Assembly (NCBI RefSeq): GCF_900240285.1
Contig: NZ_OESS01000003.1
Location: forward strand, 868,001-932,000
Length of the DNA: 64,000 nucleotides
From: Halobacillus sp. Marseille-P3879
GTDB lineage: Bacteria; Bacillota; Bacilli; Bacillales; Halobacillaceae
Reading direction: 5' to 3'
Shown: in pieces, positions 1 through 8,199 of the stretch
Position numbering within the stretch: the first letter of the stretch is position 1
Layout: every line of letters begins with the position of its first letter
The notes under the pieces: model-generated
Database searches by the model: none
What the model was told of the DNA's origin: nothing
The model's input: the letters and a program-made list of their open reading frames with translations, nothing else
Position numbers and translations under genes: made by a program

Positions 1-956
1 AAGAGGTTATTATCAATGATGATCTTCAGGGATGTGCCATTTGTGAAAGGGAGCAGTCTCTTCTCCAGGTAAAAGGAAAGTATGTTTGTGAGGAATGTCT
101 CGGGATATTAAATACCAGAATTGTCGATCGGTGGGCAGTGGTATTTCACAACTTATTGGGAAAGTATCGCGAGTACGGCAGAAACGCACTTACTTTTAAA
201 GATCCAGAAGACATCCATCAAGCCCGGGTATATGGACGCCGTTTGAAAGCTATGCTTTTATTTATAAATGTGTCCCGTAACCATCCTCTTTTGGCTCCAC
301 TCAAAGAAGCTCATAAGCTTTTAGGAAATGTTAGAGAACTTGACGTTTTTCTTAGTGAATTTATTGAACGGACCAAGCTTGAAGAAAATAACAAATCACT
401 CTCTGTATATGCTCAGTTGCAGGAAGTAGTGGCAGATAACAGAAAGAAACATAAACAAAAGCTTGAAAATAAGCTCCCAGAGATCATAAGTGATCATTAT
501 TACGGCCTGTGGGAAGAATTTATAAAAGATGAACTTCGACAATACGTGGTTCCTTTATCCGTAGAGCAGCGTTTAAGCTCCAAGGAACAATCCTTTCAAA
601 AAGCTGTGGATGAGTTTGAGGAGGCTGTACGGAATTCCAGTAGAGATTCCGGGGAATCACTTGATGCATTACACAGAGTAAGGATTGAAGCCAAATACCT
701 GCGCTACGTTTGCAGGTATCTTAATCAAATGTTTGAAGACAATTATAAAAAGCAGGCTGACTATTATGAAGGCATTCAAGACCAACTTGGGGTTATTAAT
801 GACCTGAAAGATTGGCTGAAGATAATTAACAAACATCAGAAACGGATAGATGCAAAGAAGAAGCATATAAAGTCGGTTAAGTTAAATCTAAAGAATGAAT
901 TGGCCGGACGAGTGGAAGAAGTGAATATAATGAAGATTGCTGATAAACAGCTCTGA
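1..956 (+). CDS. Zinc-ribbon plus CHAD domain protein (5' end outside window)
   Basis: The reading frame is open from base 3 to the TGA at 954-956, so the GTG at 138 is probably not the true start. The upstream part encodes two CxxC pairs (CAIC at 33-44 and CEEC at 87-98, 14 residues apart), a zinc-ribbon pattern. It is followed by a CHAD domain: alpha-helical, rich in Lys/Arg, with the conserved His motifs IHQARVYGRRLKAM and LHRVRIEAKYLRYV in its two halves. CHAD domains bind inorganic polyphosphate and often sit beside ppk/ppx, which would be upstream and cannot be seen here. Function is inferred from the family; the domain call is firm. Confidence 0.85.
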   Translation, partial: EVIINDDLQGCAICEREQSLLQVKGKYVCEECLGILNTRIVDRWAVVFHNLLGKYREYGRNALTFKDPEDIHQARVYGRRLKAMLLFINVSRNHPLLAPLKEAHKLLGNVRELDVFLSEFIERTKLEENNKSLSVYAQLQEVVADNRKKHKQKLENKLPEIISDHYYGLWEEFIKDELRQYVVPLSVEQRLSSKEQSFQKAVDEFEEAVRNSSRDSGESLDALHRVRIEAKYLRYVCRYLNQMFEDNYKKQADYYEGIQDQLGVINDLKDWLKIINKHQKRIDAKKKHIKSVKLNLKNELAGRVEEVNIMKIADKQL

Positions 957-1194
957 TTCCTATGAGGCCACTGAAAAAGTCCTTTCTAAACGAATCGCTT
1001 ATCGGTGGATGCTTGCCGCGGGCACGGACTCAGTTAAGTTGGCCAAGAAGATCGCTTGACCAAGTGGATCTTCGGCTCGCGCTGTTCCCGCGACGCACCG
1101 GACGTGCTAGTGTCGATGTTGGCCACAGGACGTGGGTGGTTTTAATCGACCAGGTGTCACCACCGAGCGCTCATCGTGGCATCAAGAGAGGTAA

Positions 1195-1247
1195 AACGAA
1201 AAAGAGTGATTTTCTTTGATGGATAAAAGAGAGTCACTCTTTTTTTG
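1195..1247 (+). terminator. Hairpin upstream of the IS transposase start
   Basis: AAAAAGAGTGA and TCACTCTTTTT pair across a short loop, followed by a T run, just ahead of the former transposase start. The same structure is kept in the second IS copy (47432-47480). Hairpins here commonly shield a transposase from outside transcription; that role is inferred. Confidence 0.6.
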
Positions 1248-1599
1248 TACAATGAAAGGAATACATAAAAGGGAGGGATTGGATGATAGATAGACAAAAC
1301 AATTATCCATGAACTTTAGGCAATTGGAGGGACTATAATTCCGTTTCCATAAAATCAGAGGAACACCAAAACCAACTAGCATTCCAGAACAGCGAATCCT
1401 TTATAGAAAGAGCAAAAGAACGATATAAAATTGAAGCGAAGAAGAGCGAGTTGAAGCATAGACACGGATATGAGACTGGCTCATCTTCGGGTCTCCGAGG
1501 CATGTGTATACAAGGAGCAATGGCGATATTCAGCCTTTAATCTAAAGCAAATGATGAAGCTCAAGGAGGAATAATAGGGGAAGTACCTTCTTAAGATCA

Positions 1600-1654
1600 A
1601 AAGATAGAGGCGGGTTGAACGGTTGCTTCGTTCAACCCGCCCCTATCTTTACAC
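1600..1654 (+). terminator. Terminator at the 3' end of the IS1182-type element
   Basis: A long stem pairs AAAGATAG and GGCGGGTTGAACG with CGTTCAACCCGCC and CTATCTTT around a 7-base loop. It lies between the transposase remnant and the right terminal repeat, where an IS transposase terminator is expected. Confidence 0.7.
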
Positions 1655-1724
1655 ATCACTTGAAAACGTGAAGTTCTTCAGTGGCCTCGATTCTTATTGG
1701 GCTGTTTTTTTTGTTCTAAGGAAT

Positions 1725-1860
1725 TATAAAATCCCAAGCTGTGGAGAAAGACACTCGACATAAGCAATTTGACCTGCAGCAGGGAAGAGCGCCTTCCTCC
1801 TGCCGTTTTGCTTATGCGTGGCGTGTCTGGCCAGCGTCTTTGTTCTTTTCACACTTCTAG
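1725..1860. repeat. Dispersed structured repeat, copy 1 of 3
   Basis: AGACACTCGACATAAGC (from 1749) pairs imperfectly with GCTTATGCGTGGCGTGTCT (1810-1828), and the unit ends in CTTTGTTC. Related units occur at about 32680-32830 and 47625-47745. They share the CCGTTT...GTGTC...CCAG...CTTTGTT order and the inverted-repeat layout. No ORF with a ribosome site is present. I do not recognise the family. Confidence 0.6.
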
Positions 1861-1902
1861 GCATTCGCACATATGATGACTTGCATAAAGAGGTGGTGAA
1901 GC

Positions 1903-2724
1903 ATGAAGAAGGAAATGAGAAAACATAACCAGGATCCGATGGCAATCGAACAAGAAGAGTGGAGAAAAAGACAGATAAAAGGACGAATGAAACAAGTACT
2001 TACAATTTCTTCACCGATTTTCATTTTACTGCTTTGGGAGTTTTTGTCTCGCACGGGTCTCGTTGATGCAAGATTTTTTCCGCCACCGACAGAGATCGTA
2101 GGCACATTCTTAACGATGGGCACAAGCGGAGAATTATTTGATCACATCGGTATTTCTTTATTTCGAATTTTTGCAGGGTTTTTGCTTGGGGTTATTCCAG
2201 CTGTCATATTAGGGCTGATAATGGGGCTTTATTCACCTGTCCGTCATTTTTTCTCGCCGTTAATTATGGCTCTAATGCCAATTCCAACCCTTGCGCTGCT
2301 TCCTATAATTTTAATTTTATTTGGAGTAGGGGAAGTTTCAAAAATTGTAACGATTGCAGGCAGTGTGTTTTTCCCTGTAATCATCAATACAGTCGCGGGG
2401 GTTGTTAACATAGATCGTATTTACCTCGATGTGGCAAAGAATTACGGGGCAGATTCGAAGAACTTTTTCTTTAAGATTGCCCTGCCAGGTTCACTTCCTG
2501 TCATGCTTGAAGGAATACAAATGGGGCAGGCGATTGCACTTTTGACCATTGTGGCAGCGGAGATGATGGGAGCTAATTCGGGAATCGGTTATTTAATATG
2601 GACTTCTTATAAAGCCTTTTTATTACAAGAGATGTATGTAGGACTCGTGCTTATCTCGTTCTTTGGCTACTTGTTCTCACTTATCTTAAGAGGATTTCAA
2701 AATAAACTGCTGCCCTGGAGGTGA
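1903..2724 (+). CDS. ABC transporter permease, SsuC/TauC/ThiX type
   Basis: 273 residues with about six hydrophobic segments after a charged cytoplasmic N-terminus of about 38 residues. The EAA-type loop (YGADSKNFFFKIALPGSLP) that contacts the ATPase is near residues 185-203, as in binding-protein-dependent permeases for sulfonates, nitrate, taurine or pyrimidine precursors. The start is supported by GAGGTGGTGA a few bases upstream. It is the first gene of a three-gene importer, 6 bp before the ATPase gene. No TPP riboswitch or other substrate-revealing element lies upstream, so the substrate is open. Confidence 0.88.
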   Translation: MKKEMRKHNQDPMAIEQEEWRKRQIKGRMKQVLTISSPIFILLLWEFLSRTGLVDARFFPPPTEIVGTFLTMGTSGELFDHIGISLFRIFAGFLLGVIPAVILGLIMGLYSPVRHFFSPLIMALMPIPTLALLPIILILFGVGEVSKIVTIAGSVFFPVIINTVAGVVNIDRIYLDVAKNYGADSKNFFFKIALPGSLPVMLEGIQMGQAIALLTIVAAEMMGANSGIGYLIWTSYKAFLLQEMYVGLVLISFFGYLFSLILRGFQNKLLPWR

Positions 2725-2730
2725 ACTTAA

Positions 2731-3513
2731 ATGGCAAGTTCAAAGATTTCTATTCGACACCTCACTAAAGTTTTCTATAAAAAAGGAAACAGTGTAACGG
2801 CCTTGAAGGATATTTCGATCGATATAAAAGATGGTGAGTTTATTTGCCTGATCGGTCCGAGCGGCTGTGGAAAAACAACACTGCTTCGTATCCTTGCTGA
2901 TTTAGAAATGCCGAGTATTGGTGAATTTACGATTGATCAACATAAAGAAGGCCGTCCTCTTCAATCCATGGTATTTCAGGAGCGCGGCGTTATTCCCTGG
3001 CTGACCGTTGAGGAGAATGTAGCGTTTGGATTGAAGATGCGGCATTTGCCAAAGAATTATATAAAAGAAAGAACGACTTACTATTTAGAAAAAGTAGGGC
3101 TTGATCGATTTGCAAAATTATACCCAAAAGAGTTATCAGGGGGGATGAAACAGAGGGTCAGTATTGCAAGAGCGTTTGCTAATGACCCGGAAATATTATT
3201 AATGGATGAACCATTTGCTGCGTTAGATGAGCAAAATAAATTTATTTTACAGGAAGAACTGTTGAATATATGGTCTGAAACAAAAAAAACAGTGTTGTTT
3301 ATTACTCACAGTATTGACGAGGCTTTGCTGCTCAGTGATCGTATTCTGCTTATGAGTTCTCAGCCAGGTCAAATTATTGATGAAAAGGTGATTGATTTAC
3401 CCCGTCCAAGAAACATGGAGCAGGTTCGTGCTGATCCTGCTATGGCAAGGCATTTTGTTGAGATATGGAAGCATCTTCATGATGAGGTGCAGGCATCACG
3501 AGTAAAAGAATAA
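2731..3513 (+). CDS. ABC transporter ATP-binding protein, SsuB/TauB type
   Basis: 260 residues with Walker A GPSGCGKTT (42-50), signature LSGGMKQR, Walker B ILLMDEPFAALD and the switch His in ITHSID. The order and spacing are those of the ATPase subunit of nitrate/sulfonate/taurine importers. It lies between the permease and the binding protein on the same strand with gaps of 6 and 12 bp, so the three are almost certainly one transcript. It powers uptake at the inner face of the membrane. Substrate unknown. Confidence 0.93.
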   Translation: MASSKISIRHLTKVFYKKGNSVTALKDISIDIKDGEFICLIGPSGCGKTTLLRILADLEMPSIGEFTIDQHKEGRPLQSMVFQERGVIPWLTVEENVAFGLKMRHLPKNYIKERTTYYLEKVGLDRFAKLYPKELSGGMKQRVSIARAFANDPEILLMDEPFAALDEQNKFILQEELLNIWSETKKTVLFITHSIDEALLLSDRILLMSSQPGQIIDEKVIDLPRPRNMEQVRADPAMARHFVEIWKHLHDEVQASRVKE

Positions 3514-3525
3514 GGGTGAGTTAAT

Positions 3526-4617
3526 ATGATTAAAAGGCAGATGGTGTGGTTTGTTCCCCTTCTTTTCTTTGTTTTCCTACTAGGGGGCTGTTCGGCCAGT
3601 CAATCTAATAAAGATGTAGAGGAAGAGGTAAGTGACAAACATCCTTCAGGCGATTTAGCGCCTTTAGATAAGAAGGCATCCGTTTTTATTGCTGAAGATG
3701 GAGCCGCTTCAGGCGCCGGGTTTTATATTGCGAAGGAAAAAGGATATTTTGAAGATTATAATATAGAGGTTGAATTCACGCAGTTTGCCAACAGCGATGA
3801 TATGCTGCCCGCGTTAGCAGCCGGTGAAGTAGACATTGCCGGCGGAGTTTCCACTTCCTCCTTCTTTAATGCCATTGCCCAGGGGATCGATGTGAAGATT
3901 ATTGCTGACAAAGGTCACTATATTGATGGTAATTCCTACTTCTCGTTTGTAATAAGAGAAGACTTGAAGGAAGAAATTAAAGATTACTCCGATTTAAAGG
4001 GTAAACGTATAGCCGTTTCGTCTAGAAATGCAGTAGATGATTATATTTTTCAGGAAATGCTGAAACACGCCGGGTTAACCGAGGATGACGTGGAATTTGT
4101 GCTTATGTCTGATTTCGGAAACATGCTTGCTGCTATGGGAAATGGGTCCATCGATGCCGCCCTGCAGATCGAACCTTTAATTACTCAGGGAATTGAGCAG
4201 GGACTCCACGTACGATTAGGAGATGCAACTGATTTTGCCCCGAATGCTCAGATTGCGATGGTACTGGGTTCTCCTCGCTTCATACTCGAAGAAGAGGATG
4301 TCTCGCTTCGGTTTATGGCTGCTTATTTGAAAGGGGTACGTGATTATAACGACGCGTTTGTAAACGGTGAAGGAAAAGAAGAGGTTATCGATATTATGAC
4401 GAAGCATACGGCATTAAAGGATCATGAAATCTGGGAAAAGGTTTCGATTACAGGATTGAATCCAAATGGCGAAATGTTTATCGATGACATTAAGAATCAG
4501 TATGAAATGTATGAACGAAATGGAGCTACACGAGGAGAATTTGATTTTGATAAATCCATTGAAACGTCAGTGACAGAAAAGGCAGTGGATATTATCGGGG
4601 AGTATGAAACTAAATAA
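3526..4617 (+). CDS. ABC transporter substrate-binding lipoprotein, NMT1/SsuA-like
   Basis: 363 residues. The N-terminus is a lipoprotein signal, with a hydrophobic run ending in LLGGC (Cys22), so the mature protein is anchored outside the membrane. The body resembles NMT1/THI5 and SsuA folds: a GAASGAGFYIAKEKGYFEDY segment followed by LAAGEVDIAGG, the usual early motif of this family. It is the last gene of the importer and is followed by a terminator hairpin at 4674. The ligand cannot be deduced; aliphatic sulfonates, taurine, nitrate or a pyrimidine are all possible. Confidence 0.88.
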   Translation: MIKRQMVWFVPLLFFVFLLGGCSASQSNKDVEEEVSDKHPSGDLAPLDKKASVFIAEDGAASGAGFYIAKEKGYFEDYNIEVEFTQFANSDDMLPALAAGEVDIAGGVSTSSFFNAIAQGIDVKIIADKGHYIDGNSYFSFVIREDLKEEIKDYSDLKGKRIAVSSRNAVDDYIFQEMLKHAGLTEDDVEFVLMSDFGNMLAAMGNGSIDAALQIEPLITQGIEQGLHVRLGDATDFAPNAQIAMVLGSPRFILEEEDVSLRFMAAYLKGVRDYNDAFVNGEGKEEVIDIMTKHTALKDHEIWEKVSITGLNPNGEMFIDDIKNQYEMYERNGATRGEFDFDKSIETSVTEKAVDIIGEYETK

Positions 4618-4673
4618 GAGTGTAAGAGGCAGTTAGCAGTCTACAGCGATAGCTTCTTACAATGTGTAATTGC

Positions 4674-4716
4674 GATGTTCAGACAGGTAGAATTGTAACT
4701 GAACATCATTTTTTTT
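4674..4716 (+). terminator. Terminator of the ABC importer operon
   Basis: GATGTTCAG (4674-4682) pairs with CTGAACATC (4699-4707), followed by an uninterrupted run of eight T from 4709. Confidence 0.8.
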
Positions 4717-4767
4717 ATAAAAAGAGACAAGCTATAGAGTGAGAACATAAAGATTGGAGGGTGACAG

Positions 4768-4869
4768 ATGGGAAAGAAAGCGAAAAATAAAAGTAAAGAA
4801 GATTTAAACGCGTTAAAACGAGAAAAAGGTGATAAGAAGCTGCATGATGCCAATACACCGACAAAATAA
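4768..4869 (+). CDS. Very small basic protein, 33 residues
   Basis: ATG at 4768 is preceded by GGAGGGTGACAG, a good ribosome site. The product begins MGKKAKNKSKEDLNALKR, is strongly charged (Lys/Glu/Asp rich), and has no membrane segment. A terminator follows 11 bp after the stop, so this is a self-contained small gene. It resembles small spore or coat-associated proteins of Bacillaceae only in size and composition; I do not recognise a family. Confidence 0.6.
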   Translation: MGKKAKNKSKEDLNALKREKGDKKLHDANTPTK

Positions 4870-4880
4870 TAGAAGGAAAG

Positions 4881-4910
4881 AGGATCCGTTTCATGCGGAT
4901 CCTTTTTATT
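4881..4910 (+). terminator. Terminator after the small 33-residue gene
   Basis: AGGATCCG pairs with CGGATCCT around TTTCATG, followed by TTTTTATT. Confidence 0.85.
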
Positions 4911-4960
4911 AGGGAAGGAAGCAGTCATACACAAGCTACAGAGTTTTTTACACTCAACAA

Positions 4961-4994
4961 AAAAGAAACTATCCATATTAAGATAGTTTCTTTT
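4961..4994 (-). terminator. Terminator downstream of the AbgT-type transporter gene
   Basis: A 13-bp perfect stem (AAAAGAAACTATC with GATAGTTTCTTTT) lies just past the stop of the minus-strand gene at 5004. A/T runs on both sides let it work in either direction. Confidence 0.8.
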
Positions 4995-5003
4995 GAGAAA
5001 AGT

Positions 5004-6554
5004 TTATTTATTATATTCAATCGGAGACCCTGGGCCAAGGTTTGGCTCAAATGGCAAGAAATCCAGATATCCAATGGACATCCAAAGGATTAAGAAAATT
5101 GTCCAGGAAATCAAGAAAACAATTGAATAAGGGAACATGACTGAGATAAGTGTACCGATTCCCATTTTCTTATCATACTTCTGTGCGAAAGCAATGATAA
5201 TCGCAAAGTACGTCATTAACGGAGTGATGATATTTGTGGCTGAATCCGCAATACGATAAGCCATTTGGGTTAGTTCAGGAGAATAACCAAGCTGCATCAT
5301 AATCGGCACGAATACGGGAGCCATCATCGCCCATTTTGCAGAAGCACTTCCGATAAACAAGTTAATAAATCCGGCCACCAGAATGAACATAATAATTAGA
5401 GGTATTCCTGAGAGGTTAATGGATTCTAAAAATTGAGCTCCAAACACCCCAAGAACAAGTCCCATATTAGATTCCGTAAAGTAAGCAACAAATTGACCAG
5501 CTGTAAAGGCAAGAACTATAAACATCCCCATAGATGCCATCGTGTCTGAAAGCTGATTGGCTACATCTTTATCATTCTTAATATTCTTTGTCACTTTTCC
5601 ATAAACAAGGCCTGGAATAAAGAATAGCAGAGCAATGATTGGAACGAGTGAGCTCATGAAAGGCGACTGGACAATTGAACCATCTTCTCCACGCATAATT
5701 CCATTTGGAGGAACGATGAGTAAAGCTGTAGCAATAAGACCTACCAATAATGCGATACCAGCTGCAATTAAACCTTTCTTCTCCAAAGCATCAAGACCGT
5801 TTAAGTCTTCAGTATGTTCTCCAGTATATTTGCCTAAGCGCGGTTCTACAATTCTTTCGGTCACCCAGGCACCTACAAAAGTGAGTAGGAATGTGGAGGC
5901 AATAATGAAATAATAGTTCATCGCAATGTTCATACCTTCAGCATAGGCAGGGTCGACAACGGACGCAGCGTCAATCGTTAATTCCCCAAGCATAGGATCC
6001 GTGGCTGATAAGAATAAGTTTGCACTAAAACCTGCAGATACGCCGGCAAATGCAGCAGCTAAACCTGCAAGCGGGTGTCTTCCAAGTGCGGCAAAAATAA
6101 CAGCACCCAGAGGAGGAAGGACGACGTAGCCTGCGTCGGAAGCAACGCTCGACATAATACCTGCAAACACTAAGCCAAGAGTAACCAGTTTCTTAGGTAC
6201 TGATAAAACAAAGCCGCGTAAACAAGCGCTGATCAGGCCGGTTCTTTCTGCAAGGCCAATCCCAAGCATCGTTGCGAGCACAACACCAAGCGGAGCAAAT
6301 CCAATGAAGTTATCGACCATACTTTCAAAGATGTATTGAATCCCTTCCGCATTTAATAAGTTTGTGACTTCTACCATTTCGCCCTCTTCGCCTGGATGTT
6401 CTACACTTATCCCTGTTGCAGAAACAATGGCAGATAAGGCAAGTACAGCAAGGGCAAGAATAGCAAATAACGTTACAGGGTGAGGAAGCTTATTTCCTAA
6501 GTACTCAACCCCGTCTAGAAAACGCTGGAACAATCCTTTTCGATGATTTTCCAT
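5004..6554 (-). CDS. AbgT family transporter
   Basis: 516 residues, highly hydrophobic, with about 11-13 membrane segments. Recognised as AbgT family from its N-terminus (GVEYLGNKLPHPVTLFAIL) and internal motifs such as SVASDAGYVVLPPLGA and GSASAKWAMMAPVFVP. The founding member takes up p-aminobenzoyl-glutamate; others have been linked to sulfonamide efflux. Start supported by GGAGATGGTGAAAAC upstream. It stands alone between a terminator and an AT-rich upstream region. The substrate is not shown by context. Confidence 0.9.
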   Translation of the reverse strand: MENHRKGLFQRFLDGVEYLGNKLPHPVTLFAILALAVLALSAIVSATGISVEHPGEEGEMVEVTNLLNAEGIQYIFESMVDNFIGFAPLGVVLATMLGIGLAERTGLISACLRGFVLSVPKKLVTLGLVFAGIMSSVASDAGYVVLPPLGAVIFAALGRHPLAGLAAAFAGVSAGFSANLFLSATDPMLGELTIDAASVVDPAYAEGMNIAMNYYFIIASTFLLTFVGAWVTERIVEPRLGKYTGEHTEDLNGLDALEKKGLIAAGIALLVGLIATALLIVPPNGIMRGEDGSIVQSPFMSSLVPIIALLFFIPGLVYGKVTKNIKNDKDVANQLSDTMASMGMFIVLAFTAGQFVAYFTESNMGLVLGVFGAQFLESINLSGIPLIIMFILVAGFINLFIGSASAKWAMMAPVFVPIMMQLGYSPELTQMAYRIADSATNIITPLMTYFAIIIAFAQKYDKKMGIGTLISVMFPYSIVFLISWTIFLILWMSIGYLDFLPFEPNLGPGSPIEYNK

Positions 6555-7018
6555 GTTTTCACCATCTCCTTTCTCTTCAGAAAAATAATTTAAGTTTTAT
6601 ATAATTTTCTGAAAATTTCATATAAAATAGTTTAAAAATCGCAAATATTATTATATTAGATGTTGTGAAAATTTAAATAGATTTAATAAAAGAGTAAAAA
6701 ATGAAAAGATTTTGTCATCTTATAAAGAAGTTTGTCATTCGTTGATATGACTGAGGTCGAAAAGGGGACCTTTTAATGATTTAGATTGGTAAAATGAGTA
6801 TTTTGATGGATAAGAAGATTCAGGTCCGAAGAAATTTTTGGGAAAAAATGAGATTAGTTGTATTATGTGTTATATTTTTTACAAGGAAAGAAGAAGAAAA
6901 GCTGGGGATTTATTATGTATGTAAACAGCTGAAAAAAATAGAATTGATAAATCGAGGCTTGACGAATTAATGAGAGAAAAAAGTTAGAATCATTATGCAA
7001 AGGAGCTGTTTCATACAT
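6555..7018. other. Intergenic region, AT-rich, no gene seen
   Basis: 464 bp between divergent genes. It must hold the promoters for the AbgT gene (leftward) and the acetyltransferase gene (rightward). It is very AT-rich. I see no riboswitch-like structure, no repeat and no ORF with a ribosome site. Confidence 0.6.
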
Positions 7019-7591
7019 ATGGACCCAATACTTATAGATTTTCCACACGAATTTTACACAGACCGATTACATATTCGACTTCCGTTGCCGGGTGATGGGA
7101 AGAAAGTCTATCAATCTATACAGGCTTCCCTTTCTGAAATCAAGCCGTGGCTTCCGTTTGCCCAGCATCCACAGACAGAAGAAGAGACTGAGGTTAACGT
7201 AAGGAACGCTCATATACATTTTCTAAAAAGAGAGGACCTTCGAATGCTCGGTTTTCATAAAGAAACAGGAGAACTCGTTTGTTCGACAGGACTTCATCGA
7301 ATGGATTGGGAGGTTCCAAAGTTTGAAATCGGCTACTGGGTGGATTCAAGATATAGTGGAAAAGGCTACATTACTGAAGCTGTGGATGGGTTAACTGAAT
7401 TTGCTTTTCGTGAGTTGAAAGCAAAGCGGATAGAAATTCGGTGTGATCTTTTCAACGATAAAAGCCGGGCCATTCCAGAAAAATTGGGTTATGAGCTCGA
7501 AGGTGTGTTGAAAAACGATGACCTTTCTGTAGATGGGCTTGAGGTAAGGGATACATGCATTTATGCAAAGATAAGAAGGGGTCAAAGTTGA
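7019..7591 (+). CDS. GNAT acetyltransferase, RimJ/RimL type
   Basis: About 190 residues from the ATG at 7019. This start has AAAGGAGC about 11 bp upstream; an in-frame ATG at 6995 would place the ribosome site inside the coding region. The acetyl-CoA-binding signature region is YWVDSRYSGKGYITEAVDGL, followed by the usual N-x-x-S-R-A-I-P-E-K-L-G-Y motif. RimJ/RimL-type enzymes acetylate protein N-termini or small amines. It overlaps the next gene by 4 bp, suggesting co-translation. Confidence 0.88.
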   Translation: MDPILIDFPHEFYTDRLHIRLPLPGDGKKVYQSIQASLSEIKPWLPFAQHPQTEEETEVNVRNAHIHFLKREDLRMLGFHKETGELVCSTGLHRMDWEVPKFEIGYWVDSRYSGKGYITEAVDGLTEFAFRELKAKRIEIRCDLFNDKSRAIPEKLGYELEGVLKNDDLSVDGLEVRDTCIYAKIRRGQS

Positions 7592-7890
7592 TAAGATTGA
7601 TAGTAGAGTTGTTGAGGATCGTCCTTATATTTGGCATTCTTGGAAGTTTTGCATGGTCCTTGGTTAGTAATTTGTATACTTGGAATGACCGTGTATTCCA
7701 ATTTCAATGGCTGGCAGCTCTTGGCATTTATGTCCTGTTGTTTATTTTCTATCGTAACAAGTGGCAGTTCACCGGTTGGTATAGAGGCAGAGGAAGGGAA
7801 ATGCTTCCCCGGAATGTCACTGTTTGGCTTTCAGTTGTCTCTGCTGTTTTAATGGCAGCTCCATTTCTGCTGAGTTTATTTCTTAGCTGA
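7588..7890 (+). CDS. Small membrane protein of unknown function
   Basis: 100 residues if translation starts at the TTG at 7588 (overlapping the TGA of the preceding gene, with AAGGGG upstream), which looks better than the ATG at 7555 inside that gene. Three hydrophobic segments: about residues 3-26, 36-52 and 76-99. No recognised family. The overlap with the acetyltransferase gene points to a shared transcript; no functional link is known. Confidence 0.6.
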   Translation: MIRLIVELLRIVLIFGILGSFAWSLVSNLYTWNDRVFQFQWLAALGIYVLLFIFYRNKWQFTGWYRGRGREMLPRNVTVWLSVVSAVLMAAPFLLSLFLS

Positions 7891-7924
7891 TCAAAGAATA
7901 AAGAATAGCAGGTTCAGACCATCC

Positions 7925-8165
7925 TTTTCTGTCGCTAATAGCAAGGGGAGTTGAACATAAGTAACGCAGTGATGTCAAAAAACGGACATTCATATAAACG
8001 CAGATGATTAGCGTAGTTAAAATGCGAAGACTCCTGTGGGAACAGCACGAGTCGAAGCGTTTTGACGGAGCGATGGTGTAAATTCTCTTTAACATAAATA
8101 ATCCGAACTGATTTCTACAAAATCATTCGGATTATTTATGTTTATTCAGTTTTGTCCCAGCCTCT
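7925..8165. repeat. Two-copy intergenic repeat ending in a bidirectional hairpin, copy 1
   Basis: A related sequence lies at 49845-50045. Shared parts are an ACATAAGTAA start, a GACTCCTGTGGGAACAG-type block, and an ATAAATAATCCGAA hairpin ending near ATTCAGTTT. Both copies sit between convergent genes, so the unit may be kept as a two-way terminator. The middle block resembles a repeat I associate with many Bacillaceae intergenic regions. Confidence 0.65.
8094..8139. terminator. Bidirectional terminator inside repeat copy 1
   Basis: ATAAATAATCCGAA (8094-8107) pairs perfectly with TTCGGATTATTTAT (8126-8139), between the ends of two convergent genes. Confidence 0.75.
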
Positions 8166-8199
8166 TGTTAATTCCAACTATGCGTCCGTTATAATTCTC

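Larger units (their letters stand above)
964..1688 (+). mobile_element. IS1182-type element with internal deletion, complete ends and target duplication
   Basis: The ends are a perfect 12-bp inverted repeat, GAGGCCACTGAA at 964-975 and TTCAGTGGCCTC at 1677-1688. They are flanked by GATTCCTAT (955-963) and GATTCTTAT (1689-1697), a target duplication with one mismatch. Inside are the left untranslated region, a decayed transposase start near 1282 and a decayed transposase C-terminus (about 1390-1573) containing YKIEAKKSELKHRHGYE, with a frameshift near its end. The middle of the transposase is gone: the element is 725 bp, while I recall about 1.6-2 kb for full members. It cannot move on its own. 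The related left end at 47178 confirms the family boundary. Confidence 0.85.

Noticed and set aside
962..1219. 85-residue ORF near the IS left end, and its counterpart at 47170-47454 (94 residues)
   Set aside because: The two similar ORFs come from conserved noncoding IS leader DNA. They lack ribosome sites and protein-like composition.
1687..1902. TPP or other riboswitch ahead of the ABC importer
   Set aside because: No conserved TPP core or other known aptamer sequence is present; the region is a dispersed repeat followed by a plain ribosome site.
7883..8095. 70-residue minus-strand ORF in the gap before the symporter
   Set aside because: It falls inside the two-copy repeat and the second copy does not keep the frame.
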